The notes: a model not told the origin generated them from the letters alone. Shown: positions 39,110 to 47,858, counted from the stretch's first letter. The stretch is 64,000 bases of DNA from Halomonas maura (GCF_030409305.1 NZ_JAUFPQ010000027.1:1-64000), one strand, 5' to 3'. Numbers and translations are program-made.

Positions 39110-39440
39110 GTCTTCCTGACGTGCGTCGCTCGAGACCAGCCACTCGATGCCGGCAATCCGCCCGCGATCCGCCTGGCGGAACGGCGCCTTACGTCGACCG
39201 ACGAGCCCACTCGGCCCTCCCCGCCGACACCAACGACGTCGCCACGCAGAGATGACGGCCTTGGCTAGGGGGTGGCGCGTTCCTCAAGGACCGGGGATGA
39301 CATCGACCGCTCTGGCGGGCAGGGGTAGAGCCAGGTCGCCGGCAACGCGGCGCTCGCGATGGGGTGCCGCGGCGCCTTCTCGTGGCAGGCACCAAGGCTG
39401 GCGGGTAAGCGCCAGCCGAGGTCATCACCGGGGAGGGAGA
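39110..39440. other. Intergenic region, no gene seen
   Basis: 331 bp between the permease start and the end of a small lipoprotein gene. I see no coding frame with an SD, no repeat and no clear terminator. Confidence 0.4.
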
Positions 39441-39617
39441 TCAGCAATTGCCCTTCTTGGCCTGGCCCGGCGGGCAGAAACCGCCGCCGCCACCGTGACC
39501 ATGACCGTCGTCATCGAGGATGACCAGGGGCTCGGTGGAAATCCGCGCGGGATCGTAGCTGCACCCCGCCAGTCCCACCAGGACGGCGACACTCAACAAC
39601 AGGAACATCGGACGCAT
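39441..39617 (-). CDS. Small lipoprotein with His/Gly-rich tail and CPPGQAKKGNC ending
   Basis: A 58-residue predicted lipoprotein. The signal peptide MRPMFLLLSVAVLVGLAGC ends in a lipobox (LAGC, lipidated Cys about 19). The mature part is about 40 residues, with DDDGHGHGGGGG and the terminal FCPPGQAKKGNC, a motif I associate with small envelope proteins of unknown function. The His/Gly stretch could bind metal (inference). ATG 39617 is chosen as it gives a normal signal peptide; five upstream residues are possible. Confidence 0.65.
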   Translation of the reverse strand: MRPMFLLLSVAVLVGLAGCSYDPARISTEPLVILDDDGHGHGGGGGFCPPGQAKKGNC

Positions 39618-40015
39618 CGTGTTCTCCAGCAATGACTTGAGCCCTGCATCCTAGCAAGTCATGGCCTGGAGTCCATTAGTGAATGCCTGGGGATGCCGGA
39701 CCGCGACGCTCCGGTAAGCGAAGCGCCGGGAGTCACGCCCTCCCCTGACGAGACCGGGAGCGACAAGGGGCTCCCGGCCTCGTCCGTCGCGGTGGGCGAG
39801 GAGATCAGCCGATATGGGCGACGATGGCGTCGCACGGGAGGTCCAGTACGCGAGGACTTCCCGGATGAAGACGGGCTGTGGTGCGGTCACGATCGACTGC
39901 AGTCAAACGTATGTTCCGACTCCGCCCGCTTCCGCCTGCAGCGGGCCGACACCATTCGCCTTTCGGCGACGCCATTGCGATACTGATGACGAACCCTCGA
40001 ATGGAGGTCACCCCG
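39618..40015. other. Intergenic region, no gene seen
   Basis: 398 bp between divergent small genes. Several overlapping short frames lack motifs or SD sequences. An upstream extension of the following gene (to 39878) is open but looks non-coding. Confidence 0.4.
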
Positions 40016-40264
40016 GTGCGGCAATACGAGAAGACCATCATCGCCTTCGACGAACAGGGCAACGAGTACGTCATCGACCAGTACCACGACATCAAGGATA
40101 TCGATACCCTGCAGCATGGTGGGGCGATCAATCGCGGCCTGCCCGCCTTCAAGACCCGTGACGGCCATGAGGTCACCCTGCTCGGGCCGGGCGAGTTCTC
40201 GGTGGTGGTGCCCGGCGAGGAGGACGGCGTGAAGGTCTGGACACACGATCCCGAACACGTGTGA
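40016..40264 (+). CDS. Small hypothetical protein
   Basis: An acidic protein of 82 residues (RQYEKTIIAFDEQGNEY... ending KVWTHDPEHV) with mixed beta-like character and no membrane segment; not recognised. Start choice: GTG 40016 has GGAGG 8 bases upstream, whereas ATG 40001 lies immediately before that SD. Either is possible. It precedes a small lipoprotein by 109 bp on the same strand. Confidence 0.55.
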   Translation: MRQYEKTIIAFDEQGNEYVIDQYHDIKDIDTLQHGGAINRGLPAFKTRDGHEVTLLGPGEFSVVVPGEEDGVKVWTHDPEHV

Positions 40265-40373
40265 TACTGCACGGCAATGTCCCTTGATGGCGGCACCGGA
40301 CGTTACCGGTCGGCCGACGACGGCATCCGGCCGTCACCGCCATCGACACTCACGCTTTCCCCGGAGACATGCC

Positions 40374-40571
40374 ATGCCCCGCCCCCATCGCGTCCTCCTG
40401 CTGGCGACGCTGCTGCTGACCGCGACCGCCGCTGGCTGCACGACCTACACCTGGCCCGACGGCAGCCGCGAGACGGTGTGGGGCGTGCCCGCCGAGGACG
40501 AGACCAAGACGCGCGAGGAGCGGCAGGCCGAGGGCGTGCGCTACCGGGTGCCCGGCGAGATCCCCGAGTAG
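40374..40571 (+). CDS. Small predicted lipoprotein
   Basis: A 65-residue protein with signal peptide MPRPHRVLLLATLLLTATAA and Cys in AAGC as the probable lipidation site. The mature part of about 44 residues is charged (TYTWPDGSRETVWGVPAED, ending VPGEIPE). GGAG lies 7 bases before ATG 40374. It is convergent with the oxidase operon, with stops 4 bp apart. The function is unknown; it resembles short YgdI/YgdR-like envelope lipoproteins only in layout. Confidence 0.7.
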   Translation: MPRPHRVLLLATLLLTATAAGCTTYTWPDGSRETVWGVPAEDETKTREERQAEGVRYRVPGEIPE

Positions 40572-40575
40572 CGAC

Positions 40576-40893
40576 TCACGGGCCGAAATAGGCCAGCCGA
40601 CTCAGCAGGACGTGGTTGCCCTCGATGGCCATCAGCAGCATCAGGAAAACCAGCACGCCTGGCGGCACCAGCACGACGCAGATGATCGCCAGGCGCTCCC
40701 AGACCATGTGCATGAACACCGCGATGATCAGGCCGGCCTTCAGCAGCATGAACAGGGTGATCAGGGTCCAGCGCAGGTAGCTCTCCAGGCCGACGACGTC
40801 CACCAGATAGGAGCCCACGCTGAGCACGAACAGCAGGAACCAGACCCACAGATAGATCCCGATGGGATGTTGCTGTGTCTCGCCATGTGCCAT
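40576..40893 (-). CDS. Cytochrome c oxidase subunit IV (CtaF-like)
   Basis: A 105-residue inner-membrane protein with three hydrophobic segments (IYLWVWFLLFVLSVGSYLV; TLITLFMLLKAGLIIAVFMHMVW; LAIICVVLVPPGVLVFLMLL). The second carries the KAGLIIAVFMH motif of prokaryotic cytochrome oxidase subunit IV. It is the last gene of the oxidase operon. The subunit is usually small, non-catalytic and stabilising. Confidence 0.88.
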   Translation of the reverse strand: MAHGETQQHPIGIYLWVWFLLFVLSVGSYLVDVVGLESYLRWTLITLFMLLKAGLIIAVFMHMVWERLAIICVVLVPPGVLVFLMLLMAIEGNHVLLSRLAYFGP

Positions 40894-40913
40894 GTCTGCC
40901 TCCCCCGCGCCGC

Positions 40914-41621
40914 CTACCAGAGGTAGAAGAACGCGAAGATGAACACCCATACCAGGTCGACGAAGTGCCAGTACAGGCCCAGCGTCTCGACCATCTCGTA
41001 GCGTCCCCGACGACGGGTCAGGAAGCCGGGGTGGCCCGCCGCCAGGGAACCACGCATCACCTTCACCGCCATGATGATCAGGAAGAGCACCCCGATGCTG
41101 ACATGGGTGCCATGGAAGCCGGTGATCAGGAAGAAGGCGGCACCGAACTGCTCCGCCCCCCAGGGGTTGGACCAGGGCCGGACACCCTCGCCGATCAGCT
41201 TGGTCCACTCGAAGGCCTGCATGCCGACGAAGGACGCCCCGAGCAGCGCCGTCAGGATCAGCAGCCCCCCGGTGGCCAGGCGCCGCTGTTCGTAGCCGAA
41301 CTTGACGGCCAGGGCCATGGTCCCGCTGCTGCTGATCAGGATGAAGGTCATGATCGCGATCAACAGCAACGGCACGTGCCGCCCACCGAGCTCGAGCGCG
41401 AAGACGTCGCTCGCGTTCGGCCAGGCCACCGTCGTGGTGATCCGCACCTGCATGTAACCGACCAGGAAGCAGGCGAAGATGAAGATGTCGCTGAGCAGGA
41501 ACAGCCACATCATCGCCTTGCTCCATGGCACGTTCTTGAAGGCACGCTGATCGGAGGCCAGGTCCGTGACCAGCCCTCGCAGGCCGGGCTCCAGGGTCGG
41601 ACCTCGAGTCGTCTCCACCAT
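40914..41621 (-). CDS. Cytochrome c oxidase subunit III
   Basis: A COX3-family protein of 235 residues with about five to six membrane segments. Motifs are FLITGFHGTHVSIGVLFL and the terminal LYWHFVDLVWVFIFAFFYLW, both hallmark COX3 sequences. GGGGAGG lies 8 bases before the ATG. It is one of two subunit III-like genes in this operon and the more canonical one. Confidence 0.93.
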   Translation of the reverse strand: MVETTRGPTLEPGLRGLVTDLASDQRAFKNVPWSKAMMWLFLLSDIFIFACFLVGYMQVRITTTVAWPNASDVFALELGGRHVPLLLIAIMTFILISSSGTMALAVKFGYEQRRLATGGLLILTALLGASFVGMQAFEWTKLIGEGVRPWSNPWGAEQFGAAFFLITGFHGTHVSIGVLFLIIMAVKVMRGSLAAGHPGFLTRRRGRYEMVETLGLYWHFVDLVWVFIFAFFYLW

Positions 41622-41636
41622 GGTGTCGTCCTCCCC

Positions 41637-42296
41637 TCAGGTCGCCAGCACCAGGCCGAGGATCACGACCCAGACCAGCAACAGGAAATGCCAATAGAGC
41701 GCGCAAAGCTCGATGCTGGGGCGCAGCTGTGCGGCCGGCACCCCGCTCCGCGCACGCACCAGCACCCGCCCCCAGGCGACCAGGCCGCCCAGCAGGTGCA
41801 GCGCATGCAGGACCGTCAGCAGGTAGAAGAAGGCATTGGCCGGGTTGGCCGATAGGTAATAGCCGGCGGCCTCGAGTTGCCCCCAGGCGACGCCCTGGCC
41901 GGCCACGAAGGCGAGCGTCAGCCCGCCTCCCGCCAGCAGAGCCCGCCTCAGCCGCCCCTCCTGCCCGTGTCCGGCGGCCCGCCAGGCGCGCTGCAGGGCC
42001 AGGCTGGCCAGCACCAGCAGGGCGCTGTTGAGCCATAGAACCCCCGGCACCGCCAGGGAACGCCAGTCGGTGCCCATCTCCCGTCGCATCAGGTAAGCGC
42101 TGATCGTCAACGAGAACACGGAGGTCACCACCGCCAGGAACACTCCCAGGCCGGTGCGTGGCGCGGTCATCGGGGCCGGCACGCTGCGCCCGGGCCCCGA
42201 CTCGGCCACCCAGGGCCGCACATGCAGCGACTGACGGAACAGCCAGAGGGCGATCCCCGCCATCAATGCCGCCATCAGCACCAGGGAGACGGTCAT
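41637..42296 (-). CDS. Second cytochrome c oxidase subunit III-like protein
   Basis: A 219-residue protein with six hydrophobic segments. It keeps the COX3 landmarks in divergent form: FFYLLTVLHALHLLGGLVAW and CALYWHFLLLVWVVILGL. Its start overlaps the subunit I stop (ATGA), so it is translationally coupled. It could be a true extra subunit or an assembly-related paralogue. The residues after the two landmark motifs are less conserved than in the downstream COX3. Confidence 0.8.
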   Translation of the reverse strand: MTVSLVLMAALMAGIALWLFRQSLHVRPWVAESGPGRSVPAPMTAPRTGLGVFLAVVTSVFSLTISAYLMRREMGTDWRSLAVPGVLWLNSALLVLASLALQRAWRAAGHGQEGRLRRALLAGGGLTLAFVAGQGVAWGQLEAAGYYLSANPANAFFYLLTVLHALHLLGGLVAWGRVLVRARSGVPAAQLRPSIELCALYWHFLLLVWVVILGLVLAT

Positions 42297-44083
42297 GACC
42301 CGCCTCCCCGCCCCACGGGGGCCTCACGCTCCACGGCCTCGGGCGGCACGTTCTGCGGGATGAAGTCCGCCTTCACGCCGGGAACGCTGTAGTCATAGGG
42401 CCAGCGATAGACCACCGGCAGCTCCTCGCCGAAGTTGCCGTGGCGCGGCGGGGTGTGCGGCGTCTGCCACTCGAGGGTGGTGGCCCGCCAGGGGTTGGGG
42501 CCCGCCTCGCGTCCCCGGAAGTAGCTCCAGGCCAGGTTGTACAGGAACAGCAACTGGGCCAGGGCCACCACGAAGGCCGCTATGGTGATGAAGGCGTTCA
42601 GGCTCTGGACCGAGTCGGAGACGAAGGCGGTCTCGCCGTAGGCATAGTAACGCCGCGGCACCCCCTGCAGCCCCATGAAATGCATGGGGTAGTAGATGGC
42701 ATAGGTGCCCAGGAAGGTCATCCAGAAGTGGATCTTGCCGAGCGTCGTGTCGAGAAGGCGGCCGGTCACCTTGGGATACCAGTGGTAGATGGCACCGAAG
42801 ATCACCAGGACCGGGGCCACCGCCATTACCATGTGGAAGTGGCCGACCACGAAGTAGGTGTCCGACAGCGGCACGTCCACGGTGACGTTGCCGAGGAACA
42901 GTCCGCTGAGGCCACCATTGACGAAGGTGAACAGGAAACCGATGGCAAACAGCATGGGCAAGGTGAGATGGATGTTGCCCCGCCACAGGGTCAGCACCCA
43001 GTTGTAGACCTTGATCGCCGTGGGCACGGCGATCACCAGCGTCGTGGTCGCGAACAGGAAGCCGAAATAGGGGCTCATGCCACTGACGTACATGTGGTGC
43101 GCCCAGACCACGAAGCTCAGCGCGCCGATGATGATGATCGCCCAGACCATCATGCGATAGCCGAAGATGTTCTTGCGGGCATGCACGGCGATCAGGTCCG
43201 AGACGATGCCGAAGGCCGGCAGGGCGACGATATAGACCTCGGGATGACCGAAGAACCAGAACAGGTGCTGGAACAGCAGCGGGCTGCCGCCGCGGTGCTC
43301 GCCGCCCTCGCCCATCGACAGCATCTCCGGCATGAAGAAGCTGGTGCCCAGCAGACGGTCGAGGAGCATCATCAGCACCGCCACCAGCAGGGCCGGGAAG
43401 GCCAGCAGGGCCATCACCGTGGCCATGAAGATCCCCCACACCGTCAACGGCAGGCGCATCAGGGTCATGCCTCGGGCCCGCCCCTGGAGCACGGTCACCA
43501 CATAGTTCAGCCCCCCCATCGTGAAGCCGATGATGAACACCGCCAGCGACACCAGCATCAGGATGATGCCGGCGTCGGCCCCCGGCGTGCCCGGGGTGAT
43601 CGACTGAGGCGGGTACAGCGTCCAGCCGGCGCCGGAACTGCCACCGCCCACGAAGAAGCCGGCCACCAGGATCAGTACCGACGCCAGGTAGACCCAGTAA
43701 CTGAGCATGTTGAGGTACGGAAAGGCCATGTCCCGGGCGCCACACATCAACGGGATCAGGTAGTTGCCGAAGCCCCCCAGGAAGATCGCCGTGAGCAGGT
43801 AGACCACCATGATCATGCCGTGCATGGTCACGTACTGCAGGTAACTGCCCGGGTCGATCAGCGCGAGACTGTTGGGAAAGCCCAGTTGCAGGCGCATCAG
43901 CAGCGACAGCACCAGGGCCACCAGGCCGATGGCGGTGGCGGTGAGCGCGTACTGCACGGCGATGACCTTGGCGTCCTGGCTCCAGATGTACTTGCCGAGG
44001 AAGGTCCTGGGATGGACCAGTTCCATCTCCTCGACCTCGGCCGGCGGAGCGTGGGAGCTGGCATCGTATTCGCGTTCGCCCAT
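42293..44083 (-). CDS. ctaD: Cytochrome c oxidase subunit I (haem-copper oxidase, A family)
   Basis: A catalytic subunit of 596 residues that reduces O2 and pumps protons. Twelve membrane segments are expected. The CuB/Tyr motif WFFGHPEVYIVALPAFG indicates an A1-type enzyme; HHMYVSGM gives the CuB His pair, and VGHFHMVMAVAPVLV the haem ligands. The D-channel region FGNYLIPLMCGARDMAFPYLN is present. GGAGG for this gene lies within the 3' end of coxB; the gap is 3 bp. It acts with the dihaem subunit II encoded upstream. Confidence 0.96.
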   Translation of the reverse strand: MGEREYDASSHAPPAEVEEMELVHPRTFLGKYIWSQDAKVIAVQYALTATAIGLVALVLSLLMRLQLGFPNSLALIDPGSYLQYVTMHGMIMVVYLLTAIFLGGFGNYLIPLMCGARDMAFPYLNMLSYWVYLASVLILVAGFFVGGGSSGAGWTLYPPQSITPGTPGADAGIILMLVSLAVFIIGFTMGGLNYVVTVLQGRARGMTLMRLPLTVWGIFMATVMALLAFPALLVAVLMMLLDRLLGTSFFMPEMLSMGEGGEHRGGSPLLFQHLFWFFGHPEVYIVALPAFGIVSDLIAVHARKNIFGYRMMVWAIIIIGALSFVVWAHHMYVSGMSPYFGFLFATTTLVIAVPTAIKVYNWVLTLWRGNIHLTLPMLFAIGFLFTFVNGGLSGLFLGNVTVDVPLSDTYFVVGHFHMVMAVAPVLVIFGAIYHWYPKVTGRLLDTTLGKIHFWMTFLGTYAIYYPMHFMGLQGVPRRYYAYGETAFVSDSVQSLNAFITIAAFVVALAQLLFLYNLAWSYFRGREAGPNPWRATTLEWQTPHTPPRHGNFGEELPVVYRWPYDYSVPGVKADFIPQNVPPEAVEREAPVGRGGGS

Positions 44084-44086
44084 GGT

Positions 44087-45451
44087 TCATTCCTCCGTGG
44101 CCAGGCCACCGATGTAGGCCACCACGCTGCGCACGGCGGCGTCATCCACCAGCACCTGGGCCATGTCGACCATCTGGTTGCCATAGGCATCCTGGGGATG
44201 CCGCCCGCGGATGCCGGCGCGGAAGTGCTCGAGCTGACGCACCAGGTACCAGTCGCTCATGCCCGCCAGGCGCGGCGCGCGATAGGCTGCCCGCCCCCGC
44301 CCCTGGGGACCGTGGCAGGTAGCACAGCTTCGGTAGAGCCGCTCTCCCAGCCGCCGATCGCCCTCGACGGTCGCGGCGGTGGGCGCCAGCGGCAGGGTCT
44401 CGATATAGGCGGCCAGGTCGCGGATCGCCGCCTCGTCCGGCAGGGACTGGGCGAAGGGCCGCATCTGCCGACCAAAGTCGTCACCCTCCCGGGTGCCGCG
44501 GGCGCCGACGCGGAAGTTGTGCAGCTGGCGGCGCAGGTATCTGGCATCCAGGCCGGCGAGGCGTGGCGCGTTGGTGGCTTGCTGGCCCTGCCCCCGGGGC
44601 CCGTGGCAGGCCTGGCAGGCCGCATAGTGCGCCTGGCCCGCCTCGGGATTGCCCGGCCCCCGGGCGATCCGCTCGCCATGGGTGGGTTGCTCGGCCAGCC
44701 AGGCGTCGAAGCGCTGCGGCTCGACCACCTGGACGCGGGCGCGCATGGCGAAGTGCGCGATGCCGCACAGCTCGGCGCACACCGCCTGGAACTCGCCGGT
44801 ACGCGTGGGGGTGAACCAGAAGGAGGTGACCTGGCCCGGGACCGCATCCATCTTGGCGCGGAACGCCGGCACCTTGAAGTTGTGCAGCGCATCCTTGGAA
44901 CGCAGCAGCACCCGCACCGGGCGGTCGACGGGCAACAGCACAGCGGGATGATCCACCAGCACATCGTCCTGGCCATGCGGGTCATCGGCCACGAGGCCGA
45001 AGGGATTGGCCACATCGATCAGCGCATTGCGGGCGTCGCCGAAGACACCGTCCCGGCCCGGGAAACGAAAGCTCCAATGCCACTGCTGGCCGACCACCTC
45101 CACCTCGTGGGCATCGTCCGGAGCACGCACGAAATCGCCCCACACGAAGAGCCCGGGGGCCAGCAGGGCAGCGATGCCCAGGGTGGTGATGCCGGTCAGC
45201 CAGAGTTCGAGCCGCTTGTTCTCCGGCTCGTAGAGGGCGCGCCGGTGGTGCTGGTGGCGATAGCGGATCAGGGCGACGGCCATGAACAGGGAAATGGCCA
45301 GGAAGACCACGCCGGTCACCCAGAAGGTGATGATGATGGTGTCATCGATGGCGCCCCAGTTGGAGGCCAGGGGGGTGAGGTGCCAGGGGCTGAGGAAATA
45401 GAACAGTACCGAGCCCCCGGCCAGAACGATCAGTGCAATCGCGATAGCCAT
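44087..45451 (-). CDS. coxB: Cytochrome c oxidase subunit II with two fused cytochrome c domains (caa3-like)
   Basis: A 454-residue membrane-anchored subunit II. Hydrophobic segments occur near residues 3-22, 38-62 and 83-105. The CuA domain follows (WHWSFRFPG; His in DALHNFKVP; CuA ligands in CAELCGIAHFAM). The C-terminus carries two c-type haem sites, CQACHGPRGQGQ and CATCHGPQGRGR. A cytochrome c fusion lets the oxidase take electrons without a soluble donor. ATG 45451 has GGAGG 8 bases upstream; 14 earlier in-frame residues are unlikely. First gene of the operon. No haem A synthase or CtaG-type assembly gene is present in the window. Confidence 0.93.
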   Translation of the reverse strand: MAIAIALIVLAGGSVLFYFLSPWHLTPLASNWGAIDDTIIITFWVTGVVFLAISLFMAVALIRYRHQHHRRALYEPENKRLELWLTGITTLGIAALLAPGLFVWGDFVRAPDDAHEVEVVGQQWHWSFRFPGRDGVFGDARNALIDVANPFGLVADDPHGQDDVLVDHPAVLLPVDRPVRVLLRSKDALHNFKVPAFRAKMDAVPGQVTSFWFTPTRTGEFQAVCAELCGIAHFAMRARVQVVEPQRFDAWLAEQPTHGERIARGPGNPEAGQAHYAACQACHGPRGQGQQATNAPRLAGLDARYLRRQLHNFRVGARGTREGDDFGRQMRPFAQSLPDEAAIRDLAAYIETLPLAPTAATVEGDRRLGERLYRSCATCHGPQGRGRAAYRAPRLAGMSDWYLVRQLEHFRAGIRGRHPQDAYGNQMVDMAQVLVDDAAVRSVVAYIGGLATEE

Positions 45452-45500
45452 GGACGGCCCCTCCCCGCATGCCATGCCGAGACGGCCCGGCATGCGTACT

Positions 45501-45516
45501 AGTCACTCTAGTGACT
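45501..45516. promoter_or_regulatory. Perfect inverted repeat upstream of the oxidase operon
   Basis: AGTCACT-CT-AGTGACT, two 7-base arms with a 2-base spacer, 50-65 bp upstream of the coxB start and just beyond the stop of the co-oriented DUF938 gene. A regulator site is the simplest reading; a short terminator is less likely, as there is no T-run. Confidence 0.45.
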
Positions 45517-45561
45517 CGGCGGGGAGCCCGCCACTCTCGGCGCGGCTGGCCAACCAGGGTC

Positions 45562-46161
45562 TCAGGGCCGGCGCCAGGCCAGGCTGAGGTTGTTGGCCGG
45601 CATCTGCACCACTCGCTCGAGACGCAGGCCATGGCCCTCGGCCTCCGCCGTGACCGCCTCCAGGTCGCGAATGCCCCAGCGTGGATCACGCGCCCGGAGG
45701 TCCGCGTCGAAGGCCGCGTTGCTGTCCGAGGTATGCCGCCCACCCCGCCGATAGGGGCCATAGAGGAAGAGCACGCCTTCCGGCTCCAGGTACCGCGCGG
45801 CCCGCGCCATCAGCGTCGCGGTCACGTCCCAGGGGGCGATATGCAGAAGGTTGATGGCCACGACCGCCTCGAACCCGCCCTCGGGCCAGTCGCCGAAGAC
45901 GTCCAGATCGAGGGGTGAACGCAGGTTGGGCGGCCCGAGCGCGTCCCGCCAGGCGGCGATGGAGGCGCGCGCACGTGGCTGCGGGTCGCTGGGCAGCCAG
46001 TCCCAGCCGGGCATCGCGCGGGCGAAGTGGAGCGCGTGCTCGCCGCTGCCGGCGGCCAGTTCCAGTACCCGGGCTCGCTCGGGCAGCAGCCCGGCCAGCA
46101 CCTCGAGAAGCGGGACACGATTGCGCGAGGCGGCGGGACTCTGCAGGCGGGCATCGGTCAT
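45562..46161 (-). CDS. DUF938 class I SAM-dependent methyltransferase-like protein
   Basis: A 199-residue protein of the DUF938 family with a Rossmann methyltransferase core: VLELAAGSGEHALHFA (motif I), WLPSDPQPRA, then AINLLHIAPW and FLYGPYRRGG, typical of DUF938. Its substrate is unknown. ATG 46161 has GAGG 5 bases upstream; a GTG two codons earlier is less likely. It lies upstream of the oxidase operon on the same strand, but the spacer with an inverted repeat suggests separate control. Confidence 0.85.
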   Translation of the reverse strand: MTDARLQSPAASRNRVPLLEVLAGLLPERARVLELAAGSGEHALHFARAMPGWDWLPSDPQPRARASIAAWRDALGPPNLRSPLDLDVFGDWPEGGFEAVVAINLLHIAPWDVTATLMARAARYLEPEGVLFLYGPYRRGGRHTSDSNAAFDADLRARDPRWGIRDLEAVTAEAEGHGLRLERVVQMPANNLSLAWRRP

Positions 46162-46252
46162 GGTCACCTCGATTGTCGCGTCACTGGAACAGGCGATGGT
46201 AACCCGACAGACCCCGCGACGTCGTCCCGGCCGGAGGCGGTGCCAGCGGGAG

Positions 46253-46786
46253 CTAGTCGCCCGTTCCCAGGTGATGCTGGCGCTCCCAGGCGGTGACCTT
46301 GTCGATGGTGACCTCGGGGTGGTGGCGGTGGATGATCGAGCGGATCCGCTCCTCTCGCTGATCGGAGACGTCGACCATCATCAGGAAGGCGCCTCGCTCG
46401 AGCTCGTCCTCGTACTTGTCGACCTTGGCGTCGTGCACCGATACGCCGACCATGGTGCTGACCCACACCCCGAACAGGCCGCCACCGATGCCCATGCCGA
46501 CGATGATGGGCGTGGCGCCGACACCGATATCCGGCCCCAGGATGAAATACACCAGCACACCCAGCACCACCCCCAGGGGAGCCCCATAGAGCACCCCCCG
46601 ATAGGCGGCATGCACGACATCCGAGGTCTGGCGCAGCGTGGCGTTGTTGACTCCGCGCTCCTCGAGATGCTGCCAGTCGCGCCCGGTGACATGCACCTGT
46701 TCGCGGGTCAGCCCGAGGTCGTCGAGTTCCTGGGCGATGTTGACGGTCGTATCCAGGTCAGGAGTCAGGAAATACAGACGTGACAT
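46253..46786 (-). CDS. Conserved two-TM membrane protein of unknown function
   Basis: A 177-residue protein. The N-terminal ~75 residues form an alpha/beta-like soluble domain (SRLYFLTPDLDTTVNIAQEL). Two glycine-rich hydrophobic segments follow (LYGAPLGVVLGVLVYFILG and TPIIVGMGIGGGLFGVWVS). The C-terminal cytoplasmic part resembles a signalling-like fold (FLMMVDVSDQREERIRSIIH, HHPEVTIDKVTAWE). It resembles DUF1269/DUF3341-like membrane proteins only loosely. ATG 46786 is chosen as the start of the recognisable domain. No operon partner. Confidence 0.6.
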   Translation of the reverse strand: MSRLYFLTPDLDTTVNIAQELDDLGLTREQVHVTGRDWQHLEERGVNNATLRQTSDVVHAAYRGVLYGAPLGVVLGVLVYFILGPDIGVGATPIIVGMGIGGGLFGVWVSTMVGVSVHDAKVDKYEDELERGAFLMMVDVSDQREERIRSIIHRHHPEVTIDKVTAWERQHHLGTGD

Positions 46787-47099
46787 GACTCGCCCTCCAC
46801 TTGCTGGAGCGGGCGACACGACGCCACAAGGTGCACGCCTCCCTGTACCTGTTACCTCCCGTCGCGAACTTCCCCGTGGAATGATTGCGGTGACGTCGTC
46901 GACCCGCGCGTCAGGGGACGCTCTAGTATCAACATTATGGAAGTTCGACGTCCCGGCAAGTGACGCCGCCATGCCGCGCCGCCGAGAGCAGGCGCCGTCG
47001 CGCCGATGCGGGCGCCATGGGGTGCCCCAAGCCACGCCCCCGGGTAGACTGTTCGGCACGACGCCATCGACACCACCAGTGAAGGATTCGCGGCCGACC
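46787..47099. other. Divergent spacer between membrane protein and hutC
   Basis: 313 bp containing the presumed promoters of both genes. A weak AT-rich spot (CTAGTATCAACATTATGG, 46922-46939) could be a promoter. No HutC-like TGTATATACA site is seen here, so hutC autoregulation is not evident. Confidence 0.4.
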
Positions 47100-47810
47100 A
47101 TGGGCAGCACTCTCCCGCTCTACCTCAGGATCCAGCAGCACCTGCTGGAGAAGATTCGCGACGGCGAATGGCCCCCTCACCACCAGATCCCGCCCGAGGA
47201 ACGGCTGGCCCGCGACTTCGGCGTCAGTCGCATGACCGCCAACAAGGCGATCCGCGACCTCGTGCAGCAGGGCTACCTGACGCGCCAGCCGGGGGTCGGG
47301 ACCTTCGTCACCGACCACAAGGCGGAGTCCTCCCTCGTCGAGGTCCACAACATCGCCGCCGAGGTGGCCGGCCGCGGCCATGGCCACACCAGCCAGGTGC
47401 TGTCCGCCGAGGCCCTGGAGGCCGGCGACGAGGTCTCGATGCGCCTCGGGGTCCGCCTGGGCACCCGGGTCTTCCACACCCTGATCATCCATCGCGAGGA
47501 CGGCGTGCCCATCCAGCTGGAGGACCGCTATGTCAATCCGCGCCATGTGCCCCACTACCTGGAGACGGACTTCACCCGCGTGACGCCCAATGAGGTGCTG
47601 GTGGCGGCCTGCCCGATCAGCGACGTGGAACATGTCGTCGAGGCCGTGCTGGTGGATGCCGCCACCGCCGACCGACTGGAGATTCGCCCGGAGCAGCCCT
47701 GCCTGCGCATGATCCGGCGCACCTGGTCCGGCGATCACCTGGTCAGCTATGCCCGGCTGCTCCACCCCGGGGACCGCTACAAGCTGCGCTCCTCCCTGCA
47801 TACCGGCTGA
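47100..47810 (+). CDS. hutC: Histidine-utilisation repressor HutC (GntR family)
   Basis: A 236-residue GntR/HutC regulator. N-terminal winged HTH (residues 1-72: LYLRIQQHLLEKIRDGEWPP, FGVSRMTANKAIRDLVQQGY, QPGVGTFV) and a C-terminal UTRA effector domain (about 90-230: VFHTLIIHREDGVPIQLEDR, CLRMIRRTWS). HutC represses hut genes and is released by urocanate. It is convergent with the YjiH-family gene, separated by a strong hairpin. Two TGTATATACA sites lie in the yjiH/hutI spacer. Confidence 0.94.
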   Translation: MGSTLPLYLRIQQHLLEKIRDGEWPPHHQIPPEERLARDFGVSRMTANKAIRDLVQQGYLTRQPGVGTFVTDHKAESSLVEVHNIAAEVAGRGHGHTSQVLSAEALEAGDEVSMRLGVRLGTRVFHTLIIHREDGVPIQLEDRYVNPRHVPHYLETDFTRVTPNEVLVAACPISDVEHVVEAVLVDAATADRLEIRPEQPCLRMIRRTWSGDHLVSYARLLHPGDRYKLRSSLHTG

Positions 47811-47829
47811 CGCCATCCCTGAACGCAAC

Positions 47830-47858
47830 GCGGCCGGAGGCCTCTCGCCTCCGGCCGC
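47830..47858. terminator. Bidirectional terminator between hutC and the YjiH-family gene
   Basis: GCGGCCGGAGGC and GCCTCCGGCCGC form a perfect 12 bp stem with a 5-base loop between convergent stops. Confidence 0.8.

Noticed and set aside
40284..40373. Upstream extension of the 65-residue lipoprotein
   Set aside because: It would bury the signal peptide 30 residues in; the ATG at 40374 has a good SD and gives a normal lipoprotein start.
42440..45502. About 1020-codon plus-strand frame opposite the oxidase genes
   Set aside because: Antisense to coxB and ctaD, whose catalytic motifs are clear; its His/Gln/Asp-rich translation is a codon-bias artefact.
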